Positions 12,800 to 24,124 of a stretch of 64,000 nucleotides of DNA are shown one piece after another (positions within the stretch are counted from its first letter, which is position 1; the number at the start of each line of letters is the position of its first letter). The position numbers and the translations under genes were made by a program. The stretch comes from Hypericum androsaemum (Eukaryota > Streptophyta > Magnoliopsida > Malpighiales > Hypericaceae), in the NCBI GenBank assembly GCA_963995505.1, contig OZ023188.1, forward strand, positions 16,629,912 to 16,693,911. The letters are read 5' to 3'. The notes beneath the pieces were generated by a model that was not told the DNA's origin, searched no databases, and saw only the letters and a program-made list of their open reading frames with translations.

Positions 12800-13470
12800 T
12801 GTTGAATTAAATGCTAATTAAAGCACAAGACCAAATGTGGAAAGGCCAAAGTAGGAAGCCCAAGTAGAAAATAACAATCATATATTGAAAAGTACAACAA
12901 TGTTTTCCTAGTTTATAAGGAGATGTTCTTTGTTAGCTAGGAAATGAGTTAACCACCTGGAAAGCCAACTCAGACTGTTGTGAGGATGGTGCGTAGCACG
13001 AGCACGAGTACGAGCGTGTGCGCATGACGCATTGGACACACGTACGCATCGTCGCGAGGAGCCTAAATTTTTGGCTAATTCTGGAAGACTTCAGAATACT
13101 CAAACGCGAAGAGGTGCAGAAGGGATGACCTATCCAGAGAACCCATCGAAGGGGTGCCTACCAGCGCCTATAAATAAGTCTCTCCCCCTCACTTACAAAC
13201 TCGTCCCGAACACTCATTGCATAAGTATTCATTAGCAATAGTCGTTCTCTCTCTCTCTAGAAAGTTCCGAGTATCCAGCGGTTTGCCGAAACTTCGAAAA
13301 TTATTGTGTTACGATCTTGGAAGCAACTAGTCGTCGTATCTTGAGGACGATTGTCGTAGCCCGTAAGTACTGAATACATGACAATCTCGTCTTACGGAGA
13401 AAGAGTCAAACTCTTGCCTCGACTAAAATCTTAATCAAGTATACCACTTCCGACAAACAATATTCTAACA
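12800..13470. mobile_element. Probable solo LTR (about 670 bp)
   Basis: The block begins TGTTGAATTAAATG and ends ATATTCTAACA, the TG...CA borders of an LTR. It holds an internal promoter-like stretch (CCTATAAATAAG near 13168), a downstream CT run (13245-13258) and a GC-richer body unlike its flanks. No tRNA primer site or second LTR is visible nearby. The 5-bp flanks (gtcta and atgac) do not match, so a target duplication is not supported. It ends about 490 bp upstream of the SnRK2 start codon. Confidence 0.5.
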
Positions 13471-13839
13471 ATGACAAATTTATTAAGGAAAATACTCTTC
13501 TTTCAATTTTTTATATATTTTATTTCGTGAAACATAAGCGTAAAATTTTATTAAGTTATTTTCATGTTCTTTCCCTAGGACCGACCAACTAAGAAAGCGG
13601 AATAAAGAAGCGACGTCGTTGAACGATCACCAGCTCTACGCTAGTAAAATACAAGAAAAGAAAGTGCGAAGAAGAAGAGGCGAGTCTTTGCTTTGTCGGT
13701 TTCACCGTCACCTCCTTTCCCGAATTAAAAAATAAAAATATCTACCTCCTCTCCTCTCGGTTACGAATTATATATTATCACCTTCACATTCGCAAAAACC
13801 AAGTAGAAATAAAAAAAGGAAAATAAAAAAATCTGGGGG

Positions 13840-13875
13840 AGAGAGAGAGAGAGAACAGATAGAGAGAGAGAGATT
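13840..13875 (+). repeat. (GA)n microsatellite in the SnRK2 leader
   Basis: Two GAGA runs, separated by aacagat, lie about 80-115 bases before the SnRK2 start codon. GA runs are common in plant 5' UTRs. Confidence 0.8.
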
Positions 13876-13928
13876 TCAACCGCCGAGTTGCTGCTCTCGC
13901 CGGCGACGCCGTTTCAGGAGGAAGTTAA

Positions 13929-13940
13929 ATGCGCGATTAG
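13929..13940 (+). promoter_or_regulatory. Minimal upstream ORF in the SnRK2 leader
   Basis: An ATG at 13929 opens a three-codon frame (Met-Arg-Asp-stop) that ends 16 bases before the main ATG and lies in another frame. If the mRNA starts upstream of it, ribosomes would have to leak past it or re-initiate. It is seen directly in the sequence; any regulatory effect is inferred. Confidence 0.45.
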
Positions 13941-13956
13941 GAGGAGGAGGAGGAAG

Positions 13957-16900
13957 ATGATGATGTCGGATCGGGAGGCGGTGACGGTGGGGCCGGGGAT
14001 GGACTTGCCGATCATGCACGACAGCGACCGGTACGACTTGGTGAGGGACATTGGCTCTGGCAACTTCGGCGTCGCCCGCCTTATGCGCGATAAACTCACC
14101 AAGGACCTCGTCGCCGTCAAGTACATCGAGCGCGGGGATAAGGTACTTATTATTTTTTTCTTTTTTAATAATTTATTAGTTGGATATTTGAGTTTTGAAG
14201 AGTTCAGTTGACTTGGAGGCTTAGAGATTAGGAGTTTTGATTTTGTTTGACCGGTCGTTTATTTATGGTTCTTGTTTAGATTTGATTGGAGGATAGGTAT
14301 GGTGATCGGTTAATTTTCTGATTTTTTTTAAAATGTTTTTCCAGATTGATGGAAATGTTCAGAGGGAGATTATTAATCACAGGTCGCTGAGGCATCCCAA
14401 CATCGTTAGATTCAAAGAGGTCAGCTCGATTTTGACCTGTTTCTTTGAATCTCTGTGAGAGGAGGAAATGAAACAGGGCTTTGACTTTGGGTTTCTTTGA
14501 TATGATTTCGTACGAATCCTGCTTCAGGTGATCTTAACTCCGACTCATTTGGCCATTGTCATGGAATATGCATCCGGGGGTGAGCTTTTTGAGCGTATCT
14601 GCAGCAAGGGACGGTTCAACGAGGATGAGGTTTGCTTCGTCGCCTTGACCTAAGTATGATTGTCTTGTGCCTGATCTTTTGGTTGGTTTTTCTGATCTCG
14701 TGTTTGGTTTAGGCCCGCTTCTTTTTCCAACAACTAATCTCTGGGGTTAGCTACTGCCATGCCATGGTAATTCTACAACCTTCTGCAGTTTGCCCGTCCT
14801 GATTGGGATTTCATGGCTGAATTTTTCAGACAGCTAACATGAATATATTCATTTTCCGATGAAGCAAGTATGTCATCGCGATCTGAAGTTGGAGAACACT
14901 TTGTTGGATGGAAGCCCTGCTCCCCGACTCAAGATTTGTGACTTCGGGTATTCTAAGGTACCCCTCTCCAACAACACGATTTTGTACATTTTGCTTTTAT
15001 TGATCATAGTATGTAACTCTTTCATTTAGAGTAGCAAGTTGCTATAATTGTTGTAAAATGCTACTTGAACCTTTTATCTCTAACTGGTAGAACAAAACAC
15101 AAGTGGTTGTGTTGTAGTGGTCCTTGATTTTATGCCTTTATGTTCTCGATCACAGTAAGTCAGGTTTCATTCAGCTCATATTGCGATATTATTTAGTCCG
15201 TAACTAACACAAACTTACATCTCCATGTTGCTCCTCTTATCAGTCTTCAGTGCTCCATTCACAACCAAAGTCAACAGTGGGAACTCCTGCCTACATTGCA
15301 CCAGAAGTGCTGTTGAAACAAGAATATGATGGCAAGGTAAGGCTGTTGATTGGGCATGTGGTCTAGCTTGTGCAACTTGATTTCCTTGAATTTTCCGTTA
15401 TATTGAACCAGCAGACTAAAAATGGTGCTTGAAGTCATCTTAATAGCCAGAAAGGCACCTGTTAAGCTGTCAGCAATCATTCGCGCTGATTGTGGTCCAA
15501 AACATGTCTGGAAGACCTCTCTCTTGTAGTTGCCACGTCTTATCAGCCTATACATCCCTCCAGCTGCTGGTATTGATATACCAGTTGTCTTCTTGTAGAT
15601 GTTTAGCTTTAGTCAACCATACCTATTTGACCTAGGATCTGAAAAGTTGAAAATGTGGTGACTCTGGCTGGCTGTGGTTCTGAGGCTTCTCAATTTCGCT
15701 TGCCTGTGAATTATGAAGTGGGAAGCAAGAAAGAAACATGTTCCTTTTGTCTCATAACTTTATATCATTTGTGCTTTGAAGCACATCCAAGAGGAACATG
15801 CCCAACTATCTGGTGGGGATAGGGGCCATTTCTTGAGGTTTCCATGTGCATCCACTTATGGTGTGGTTACGAATAGTTACCTTGAGGTGTTAATCGCAGA
15901 ACTGAACAAGGACAAGGGAAGGCGGCAAATCATTAGTCTTCTTTATCATGTCAAATTTGGTACCCTGTAGAGAAAAAAGCAAGTGGCTCCTCAGGATTGC
16001 TACATCTTTCTACGCTTGAGTTTTGTGGTAATACAGTTTCAAAGAGTTGTGAGCCTTTGGTCAAGTGAGATGGTCAGTCCTTGAAAGGAACACCCAAGCT
16101 GTTATACCTTTCTTTTCCTATTTGGTGTCTGTCCTAAATGTTTTCTCCTGCAATTGAATAATGATTGCTCGACTTTTTTAAGTTAAACATTTGCTAATGT
16201 TTTGCTTTCTGAATATCAGATTGCTGATGTCTGGTCATGTGGGGTAACATTATATGTGATGCTAGTCGGCGCGTACCCTTTTGAGGATCCTGATGAGCCG
16301 AAGGATTTCCGGAAGACAATACATGTACAAGGCACATTAATTCCTCCTCTTTTGGTTTACTCAACTTAATTTTCTAAATGACATCATTTTTTTTTCACTG
16401 CAGAGAATTCTTAGTGTTCAATATTCTATCCCAGACTCCATTCAGATATCTCCAGAGTGTCGACATCTGATTTCCAGGATCTTTGTTGCTGATCCTTCTG
16501 CGGTAAGCTTGTCGATGCAATCATTCATGCACTTGTAGTATTTGGTATATCCATGTTTGAAATTCATACTTTGCACTCAAAAGTATTAGTTTCTCAATAG
16601 GCAGTTCTTTTAATTAACCAGCAGCAATCAACTTTCCTTGGTTACTTCCTCTGTGTTTGGGGAGGGTTTTCTCCTTTGAAGTTTATTCCATATTTGGCCA
16701 ATGTTGTTTTCTGATGAGAGTTCTTTTGAATATCTTTCCGCAGAGAATCAGCATTCCTGAAATCAAGAATCACGAGTGGTTTCTCATGAATCTTCCAGCT
16801 GATTTAATGGATGAGAAGACTATGGGCAACCATTTTGAAGAGCCTGATCAGCCAATGCAGAGCATTGATACAATAATGCAGATCATCTCCGAGGCAACTA

Positions 16901-17034
16901 TTCCAGCAGTTGGGGCTCGTAGCTTAGATCAATACATGACAGATAACCTTGACATGGATGATGACATGGATGACTTCGATTCCGAATCTGAGATTGATGT
17001 CGACAGCAGCGGTGAAATAGTGTATGCTTTATAA
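13957..17034 (+). CDS. SnRK2.3: SnRK2 protein kinase, ABA-activated subclass III (SnRK2.2/2.3 type)
   Basis: A serine/threonine kinase of abscisic-acid signalling, held inactive by clade A PP2Cs and released by PYR/PYL receptors. Nine exons (13957-14142, 14345-14419, 14528-14629, 14713-14766, 14865-14957, 15244-15336, 16220-16324, 16404-16502, 16744-17034) join in frame to 365 residues. Visible motifs are the glycine loop GSGNFG (about 33-38), the ATP lysine in AVKYIE (K56), catalytic HRD (143-145), DFG (165-167) and activation-loop serines S176 and S180 in [14 protein letters not shown]. The SnRK2 box follows with [17 protein letters not shown]. The acidic tail [25 protein letters not shown] has the form seen in SnRK2.2/2.3 rather than OST1. 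Three tandem ATGs (13957, 13960, 13963) could each serve as start. Its 3' flank converges on an NLR gene. Intron 6 (15337-16219) is the longest. Confidence 0.95.
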
Positions 17035-17322
17035 CCAACGGGTGTCCTTTCAAGATGTTATTCCTCGACCAAGAAAGACTTGAATTCTTGGCCAGGAAAC
17101 GCATCTAGTGTTGCCTTTGTCAAAGGAGAGTGATACAGTTTCGGCCCTCTCATGGTTCATACATGTCGGGATTATATCGTGTGGTCGTTGGATGCGTTCG
17201 TATCTTCTGTTTTACAGCCAGAGCCGTCGAGCACGATGCTTGTAGAAGGAACATCTTGGGCCCATCTTCCAGTTCCATTAATATCGCATTTACAATTTTC
17301 GCATTGATCCTGTGTTGTATTT

Positions 17323-20300
17323 GGTTGTTACATATAGATTGTATCCCTGAGATATTAGATATACTCTGTTACATGTACCTTGTAGTTGTAAGTTGTTTAG
17401 CATGTGAAACACAAACTACTCTCTCACACCAAGTTTCGTGTTGTCTCTGTCCAAATACACGATTTATATAATCTGCCTTCAGGTGGGTCCGGCACAAATT
17501 CTAACATAGTATCAAAGCAGGAGGGAGTTGATACAACCTGTTATCGCCACATGAGACAGGCCTCAAGGACAAACAAGTAAATCCACAAGTACACAATTGT
17601 TGGGTCTGAACCCATTGAGTTCCAGAAGAAGCTGTTACCCAAGCCAGTTTAGATTGGTCTCTTCATGCACCTTAATTGTCAGAGATGGAAGATCAGTCTT
17701 GAACACTTTCCATGAATCTGCTGTTTCCTTATCACAGATCACTTCCCGTAGGTTCACAAGTTTCCTAGCTGATGTTGGCAATTGACATCCCAAGCAATCT
17801 ACCATGTTGAGCTTTCTTAAACTGCGCAAGCCTCCAAATTGTTCAGGCAAGCTTTTCAAACTCAAGCAGTCAGACATGTCCAGGATCCTCAGCTTATGCA
17901 GGCTTCCAACTGTGCCCGGCAACTCCGATAAATCGCTGCACGAATCAAGTCGGAGCGTCTCGAGATTCTCCAGGTTTCCCAGATGTCCGGGCAGAGCGGT
18001 CAGCTTATGGCAATTGGTGATCCTCAGCTTGTTCAGCTGGAGAAGACCACAAATTCCGTTGGGTAACACGACAAGATCGTTGCAGTAGTCGATGTTCATC
18101 TCCTTCAAATTTGGAAAAGCAGTTGCAAGCTGGTCGTCAGATTCACGAAAGGCTTGGCTGATGTTGCACATGACCAAGCTAATCTTTTCAAGCTGGCTCA
18201 AGTTCATGGGGGCGAAGAGAAGTGAAGGTATGGTAACCCTCTCCAGTCTTAGTCTCTTCAGATTGGACAGAGAACTCAGAAAATGAAAATTGCCTACTTC
18301 GGCCGGATGAAAGCCAGAGTTGGCTATAGCTAGAACACTCAACTTCTCCATTGCTTGTATGAACTCAGGTAATTTGTAGATCTCTGACTGGAAATTGAGA
18401 ACTAAAGCCACAACTTCAGGTGCTTGTATGTCGATCCAACTCGATTCAAACCTTTCATCTGCAGAGAAGTAGTTGCACCATGAGAAAATGGCGAAGCAAT
18501 TCGAACCCGAGTTATGCATCATTGATGTTATACCTGTGTTTATAGACAGGAGCCTAGCACAGTTAAATGGCTCAATTTTTTTACCGCACCACTCGGGATA
18601 TCGGTTTCCTTGAACATCCATAAATACTCTTTTCCTGCTCGGTATGGCGCCATCGGCGGCCTGTAAGATTGCTAACTCCCTGAGCAGATCATGCTGCGAG
18701 ACAAAGTGTTCGCTATAGGAATTATCATCTTCATTGGCATATTTGCTGACAGAGAAAATTTAACCCTTGAATGTTGTTTCCAAGTAAAAGCAAAGTCAAT
18801 AGCAAATGGTGAATTAGCTAGTTCACCTTGTAATCAGAATATCAAGTAGACTGCGGCGATCAAGTTCGTCGAGATTAGAAATGGCATCGTCTTCATCTAG
18901 CTTGTACAGTTCCGCAAACATGTCGATGAGGGTAGCTGCAGAAATCCTTTGGTCTTCGGGAAATGCACCAAGGTCCATGTAACATTCCTTCAAAAAAGGT
19001 CCATCATCCAAGGCATCCACACTACTCTGAAGACATTTAAGCACCTCGGAGTGCGCGAGAATGGTCGAAGCGTTAGCACATCCTTTGGCTCTTTTACGCC
19101 ATTCTGCAGCAGGCTTCCCGCAGACCGATTTGCCTATCACTGAAATAACAAGCGGAGAACCTTTGCAGGCTTTCACTATCTGCAAAACAAGATCTTCATC
19201 AGGTTTGTACGAGTTGGGCCGAAATGCCGTCTGGCTAAAGAGAGTCATCGCATCGGTGTCATTCAATATTGGCAGCTTGTACGTGGACCCGAATCGTGGA
19301 AATTCGGAACGTGATGTGACCAGAATCTGATAATTCTGAATCCTGAATATGAACATGTCGAGCAGAGTTTCCGAACCAGGCCAGACATCGTCAAGCACCA
19401 ACAATACCGGTTTTTGATCCATCTGCTTTAGCAGAAACTCCAATTGGGCGACTGCATCTTCTTCGCTTCCGAGATCCGGCACCTCGGAACCTCTATGCTG
19501 GAACAATCTCTTCACAATTTGAAGCAGGCTGGGAGATTTCGAGATGGTGATGAACAAAATATTTTCCCCGAACCTGCCTGCTCCAAAGGGACACAAGAAA
19601 AATGTCATGTTCCATCAGACAACTCGTGCAGTAAGAATTCGAGGGACACGCTACCTTTAACGTCATGATCATGGCAAAATGCTGTGGCAAGAGTAGTCTT
19701 TCCACAGCCACCAGCAGCAGACACGACGACCATCGGAGCCGAATCCTGAAGCACCCTTCTGCTCAACTCCCTCAGTGGAATCTCCAGCCCAACAGGATCC
19801 ACCTTCAGCTCACGAGGACTGCAAATCCCCTTCAACCCACCACCGACCGATTTGATACTAGTTGAAGCAGCCATATCAGCAGCACTAGGCTGCTGCTTGA
19901 TGCGGTTGCTCAACAGCTTCACCTCGAACAACGTCTCCTTCCCATCCCGCGCTATCTGCGCCTGCATACTGATCTGGAAGGATGATTTTAACTTCTTCCT
20001 TAGCTTGAGAAGCTTCTTGGCGTACTTGTTCCTGTTCACGAGGTCGTACTTGTCAACTTTTAAGCACTCAGCAACAAGGTCCTTGCCTTGAGACATTATC
20101 TCCATGAGCTTCCCTGCCTCTGCCCGCGGACGATCTTGCTCTTGGTTGAACTGATCGATCTGTCGAAGCAGCGGAGGCAAGGGCTCCAATATCGATTCGA
20201 TGGCCTCCAATTCCGACTTGAACGTGAGAGATGTTTTGACTGCATCCTTGACAAGATCATAAAGCTCCCCGGCTAGCTTTCCAGCCGCAATACTCGTGAT

Positions 20301-20510
20301 GAGCGCGAGAACCATGTTCGGAACTCTCTTTCCCTCCCTTCAGATGACAAGTTCAAGATCTTTAGGTGAAGAGAATATCAGACGTTTAAGGAATTTTATA
20401 CACAGATCGATCTGATCTTAACTGGGTGACAATCTAAACTCCCACCTCATCATTTATTTGCCCCTTGAGATAGGCCTTAGGACGGGTATAAGATTCGTCA
20501 CCCCCAAAAA
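17323..20510. repeat. Segmental duplication, copy A
   Basis: This block is repeated in the same orientation at 28096-31545. Homology begins within the SnRK2 3' flank (GGTTGTTACATATAG at 17323) and runs through the whole NLR gene and its leader. It fades after the shared stretches CCCACCTCATCATTT and GAGATAGGCCT upstream of the NLR start. Copy A lacks about 290 bp that are present in copy B at 31163-31455. Confidence 0.9.
17635..20315 (-). CDS. NRG1: NRG1-type helper NLR (RPW8-NB-ARC-LRR), copy A
   Basis: An intracellular helper immune receptor of the RNL class, which in known plants acts with EDS1-SAG101 downstream of TIR-type sensor NLRs. Three exons (19655-20315, 18827-19577, 17635-18745) give 840 residues without a break. 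The RPW8 domain spans about residues 1-150. The P-loop GGCGKTTLA lies near 202-210 and kinase-2 LLVLDDVW near 278-285. RNBS-B reads ILVTSRSEFPRFG, the GLPL-like motif is GSPLVISVIGKS, and FLKECYMDLGAFPEDQ is the RNBS-D region. The MHD position is QHD (near 487-489), diagnostic of the RNL class. LRRs with LPNGICGLLQLNKLRITNC-type repeats fill the C-terminus. The gene is convergent with SnRK2, with only 600 bp between their stop codons. All key ATPase motifs are intact, so the copy looks functional. Confidence 0.95.
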
Positions 20511-20707
20511 AAAAAATAAAGACAAAACTAAAAGGTTCAAGATCCAATACCCAAAATCATATCACCCACCACTAAACCCGGATTCCAACCTCTTCCAGTA
20601 CTAATCTGGAAACCAGTTCGCTCCCCATCATCAGTATCATATTCCCGAGCGCAAACTAAACCCTACGAATCTAACGGCTAAAAACATTGCTTCTTCTAAG
20701 ATAGATA
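20316..20707. other. NLR copy A upstream region
   Basis: The first about 195 bp belong to the segmental duplication and contain the NLR leader and promoter. The rest shows no feature that I recognise. Confidence 0.5.
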
Positions 20708-20965
20708 CCTTATGGAGTGTTGTGTTCAGGAAGAGCAAGGAGCCAGCGAAGCCGGTGAAAAGAGCGAGGTCCTCGGCGAGGGAGGTTATCAGGAAGTAGT
20801 ACTGGAAGAAGGTGAAACCGTTACACGAAAAGCTCAGATCCTTCAACAAGAAACCACCCGCGAGGAGTGTTACAAGGAAAATCTCTCCAGGAAGGGGGAA
20901 GAGTTTTAGAGGAATTCTTTGTAACCAAGTTTTAGACGACCCCTCTGGCAAGTCCCTCGGATGCG
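20708..20965 (+). pseudogene. MAKR/BKI1-like gene fragment with in-frame stop
   Basis: The plus-strand frame reads WSVVFRKSKEP..SSAREVIRK, then a TAG stop, then YWKKVKPLHEKLRSF. The pattern SSAREVIRKY..KVKPLxEK resembles the conserved C-terminal motif of membrane-associated kinase regulators (MAKR) and BKI1, recalled from family knowledge. The in-frame stop, the lack of a start region and the abrupt ends make it a broken fragment. A minus-strand frame over the same bases (20637-20975) is hydrophobic but has no family that I recognise; I treat it as a shadow. Confidence 0.4.
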
Positions 20966-21013
20966 TCACTGACATCCGCTCCCGTGTGGGGGCCCACCCA
21001 TCCCTCCTCCTTC

Positions 21014-21420
21014 CAGGTCCTCAATAACTACGACTGTTGGAAGGACGTAAAGCTTCTCAAATTCTTGAAGCGGGTCGGGACGATGATGTCCAAGGAGAGC
21101 GTCAAGAAGCGGTTGGAATCAGAACAAGGGATGAGCTACACCGAGTTCACCCACCAGCTCCTCCAAGGGTATGACTTCCTTCAGTTGTATCAGAACGAGC
21201 GCGTCAATCTCCAGATTGGTGGGAGCGACCAGTGGGGAAATGGAGGAGATTTACGAGCTACACCGAGTTCACCTACCAGCTCCTCCAAGGGTATTTCTTC
21301 TCTGTTCCTGACGCCGTTGTTGTTAGGTTCCTAAAGATGCTTACTTTCCTGGAAATGGAGGAGATTTACGAGCTGGAGGAAGAACATGAAGTGAGAAGAG
21401 AAGAGATTTTTTGTTTTTAA
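21014..21420 (+). pseudogene. Organellar tyrosyl-tRNA synthetase fragment, internally rearranged
   Basis: The plus-strand frame from 21014 reads VLNNYDCWKD, LLKFLKRVGTMMSKESVKKR, GMSYTEFTHQLLQGYDFL and QIGGSDQWGN. These are hallmark stretches of bacterial/organelle-type tyrosine-tRNA ligase. A second part in another frame reads FFSVPDAVVVRFLKMLTFLEMEEIYELEEE, also from that enzyme. Between them, 21236-21294 is a patchwork that repeats pieces of both parts. The N-terminal catalytic half (HIGH region), the KMSKS part and the C-terminus are missing. This is a relic, not a working gene. Confidence 0.85.
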
Positions 21421-22567
21421 GTGGGAGGAATATTTTAATCTTTTTAAGTGGGCCTTCGTCGGAGAATATGAAATATTCTGGTTAGTACAGACCCCGGTCA
21501 AAAGCCTAAAAACAACCCGGTCTTGTGCACGTTTCATGGTCTAATCAGTCGGACCACCGGTTGGACTGCATTTTTTAAAACCATGGTTGGGGAGAGTTCC
21601 CTTCTCCGGTAGGCCGTCCACGGCCAAAACCCTCGTCATCGGATCGGAGTGCTGGCAGTGGATGTCGAACCCGAACGTCCCCAGTCCTTCGTACACTGAA
21701 CCGCTCTAAACCAATAACATAACCGCTACTACCAGCTCTAACCGTTCAACTTTTGTGCAGCTTTTATTGAGTGAAGTCTATTGTTATGTGTTTTGCTTAG
21801 GAGGATATTGATCGATCGAAATTAGTTTAATTTTGTCGAATTATGCCGAGTTGGTTTGTCATTTCTAGGTTGAAGGTGTGTTTTGGAATGGCTAGGAAGA
21901 AGAAGAAGAAGTAGAAGAAAGGGGAAGGAGGAGAGAGAAAAAGAAGAGAGAGGGGAGAGATCAGGTTATCAAAAATTGGTGATGTGGCTGGCTTAGTTGG
22001 ACGGACAGGGTCCGGGCAGGTCGGAAAGAGTTCGGGCATCTGCCGGTGGACCTAAGTGATATTAATTGAAATAAATTTTTTTACCACAAGGTACTAAAGT
22101 AATTTTTGGCTATACCACAGAGTACTAAAATAGACTTTTCCCAATACGTAAAGAACAGCATAAATCCTACCAGCTGATTAAAGAATGTCAATTCATTCAA
22201 CTTTCATACGGGTACAACAACCCTAAATCGAGAAACCGAAGAACGAAGTTCAATCATGGATGGCGAAATAAATACCAGCCGATTAATTGAAAGTAAGTTC
22301 TAATTGGTTCGATTCTTTCATATTAAAGTTATTGTTCCGATGTATTTTTTTTTCACTCAAATCCGAGTTATAAAATTTTAAAGTTATTCGATTATAGTTT
22401 CAATTGGTATCGATTTTGTAGTAACAACAACAATGAATACATCGAGAGAAAATAAAGAAAACGATGGGCCACCTACTTGTTTCATGGATGATCAATGTAA
22501 TTCTAGAATTTAAACTTTTATATTATTGTGGTTTTTTCATTTTTATAGAAATAGAATTTTAGCATAT
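21421..22567. other. Intergenic, one possible TIR relic end
   Basis: No intact gene. The minus strand of about 22065-22145 reads like the outer end of a plant TIR element (GGGAAAAGTCTATTTTAGTAC, then a second GTACC block), but I could not find its partner end. A short frame from 22256 (MDGEINTSRLIE) ends in a plausible splice donor, but its family is unknown. Confidence 0.3.
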
Positions 22568-23065
22568 CAATACGGTCTACCAGTATCATGTCAAGTTTAT
22601 ACCATTGTTATACAGCATGGATACCAATATTATTTCAAGTTCATACCATTGTTTTTTCGGTAAACTGTTACCAGAATTTTATTGTAGCAATACGGTAACT
22701 AATATCTACCAGTGTCATTTCATGTTCATACCATTGTTACATCGCATGGATACCAATATCATTTCTAGTTCATACCATTGTTTTTTGGGTCAATTGTTAA
22801 CAAAATTTTAGTGTATCAATACGGCAACCAACTTATACTAGTAACATTTCACGCTCATACCATTGTAACACCACATGGATATCAATACATCAACTAACGT
22901 ATACCTTTTGATTTTTTTGTTCGACTGTTAGCAAAATTTTATTGAACTAATACGGTAACTAACATCTACCAATATTATGTCACGGTCATACCATTGCCAC
23001 GTTGCATGTATACCATTATCATTTTACGTTCATACCATTGTTACACCGCATGGATACCAATATCA
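22568..23065 (+). repeat. Degenerate tandem repeat, four units of 120-131 bp
   Basis: The landmark CAATACGG (ctaatacgg in the last unit) recurs at 22568, 22688, 22817 and 22948. Each is followed at similar spacing by TACCAGT/ACCAATATCATTTCA and CATACCATTG sub-motifs. The units are diverged, so the array is old. The sub-motif ACCAATATC also dominates 25180-25430, and its inverse (GATATTGGT) occurs at 23640-23770 and 26150-26200. Confidence 0.75.
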
Positions 23066-23974
23066 TTTCACGTTCCTACCACTACGATATCAAATATATA
23101 CCAGTTTCAATTAACAATTAAATTCTTATGCAGGGGACACACTGGAGAAAATAGAAAAAAAGGAACGGTGGAAAAATTATGATTTTAAATAGTGGAAGAG
23201 GTGCATGACTTCTACTACTCATGTGCATACAGAAAATGATTCAGTTTATCAAAAATCAGGAAAAATCTATGGTGCAAAGACTAAGGAGAATCCGAGGAAG
23301 TCGAAAAAGAGATTGAAAAGTACAAGTGAGATCGCTCGGCAAAGATCGAAGGAAAAGTACCAGAATATAAGACAAGTAAAATGATAGTGCATCCAATGGC
23401 TCGAACCAGGAAATAATACAAGAGCAAACTCATTTGGACATAGACTTGAATCAAGCACTAGACCAATGATAAACTTAGCATCACGTGATTAGCCTGATTG
23501 TTCAAAATTCAATGTTAGAACTGAACTAATGATGAATTTGTCATCTTGTTATCAATTATGATTTGAGAATATTTCATCCAATATTATAATTGAACATGAG
23601 TCGCTATATATACAGACTGATTGACGAAAATAGTATGCAACTTTAATAGTATTGGTATCATTCTGCATTGATATTGGTACCTTAAATAAATGATATTGGT
23701 CCATATATATTTGGTGTCGAAATAATATTGCAGCCAATATGTCCGATACAATAACATCGCAGGCAATATGCTAAGTATTTTTTCATTCTCTGTTTTTACA
23801 TGGTAGGTACCAATCTCATCGGAGTGTTGTATAAATAAATAAAAAATAAACAAATGGCGTTCGAACCATTCTAAAATAATATGAAACCAATCTTAAACTA
23901 ATATCATTCTAGATAAAAACTATTGCGAGTACATCTGAATACCATTATCACTTCACTAAGACACCAACGTCGGT

Positions 23975-24081
23975 GACGCCAAATGACTTGTAGTCTAACG
24001 GCACAAGGCGTTGTAAATATTTAGGAGGTCCAGGGTTCAAACCTTGGCGTTGTCATGATGTAAAATTTACCTTTTAAAAAA
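23975..24081 (+). mobile_element. tRNA-derived SINE with target-site duplication
   Basis: A short element with Pol III promoter boxes: TAGTCTAACGG as box A (23992) and GGTTCAAACCT as box B (24033). It ends in an A-rich tail. The flanks accaacgtcggt (23963-23974) and accaacatcgat (24082-24093) match at 10 of 12 positions, the size expected for LINE-mobilised SINEs. It cannot fold as a complete tRNA, so I do not call it one. Confidence 0.7.
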
Positions 24082-24124
24082 ACCAACATCGATATAAAGA
24101 ACACGAGACAATCTGATCAGAATG

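Noticed and set aside
12800..13470. Complete LTR retrotransposon
   Set aside because: Only one LTR-like block is visible, with no second copy, primer site or coding region; kept as a probable solo LTR.
15271..15970. Open frames within SnRK2 intron 6
   Set aside because: They lie in an intron with good GT-AG borders and do not match kinase or known transposon domains.
20637..20975. Hydrophobic minus-strand frame suggesting a membrane protein
   Set aside because: The plus strand over the same bases shows a better family pattern (MAKR/BKI1-like). The hydrophobic reading is likely its shadow.
22256..23360. Possible FAR1-like gene with a repeat-filled intron
   Set aside because: A start-like peptide (MDGEINTSRLIE) and a distant EVHDFYYSCAYRK stretch recall FAR1/MULE proteins, but stops and missing conserved blocks leave this too weak to call.
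23985..24060. A second tRNA gene
   Set aside because: Pol III boxes are present, but the acceptor and anticodon stems do not pair. The A-rich tail and target duplication fit a SINE.
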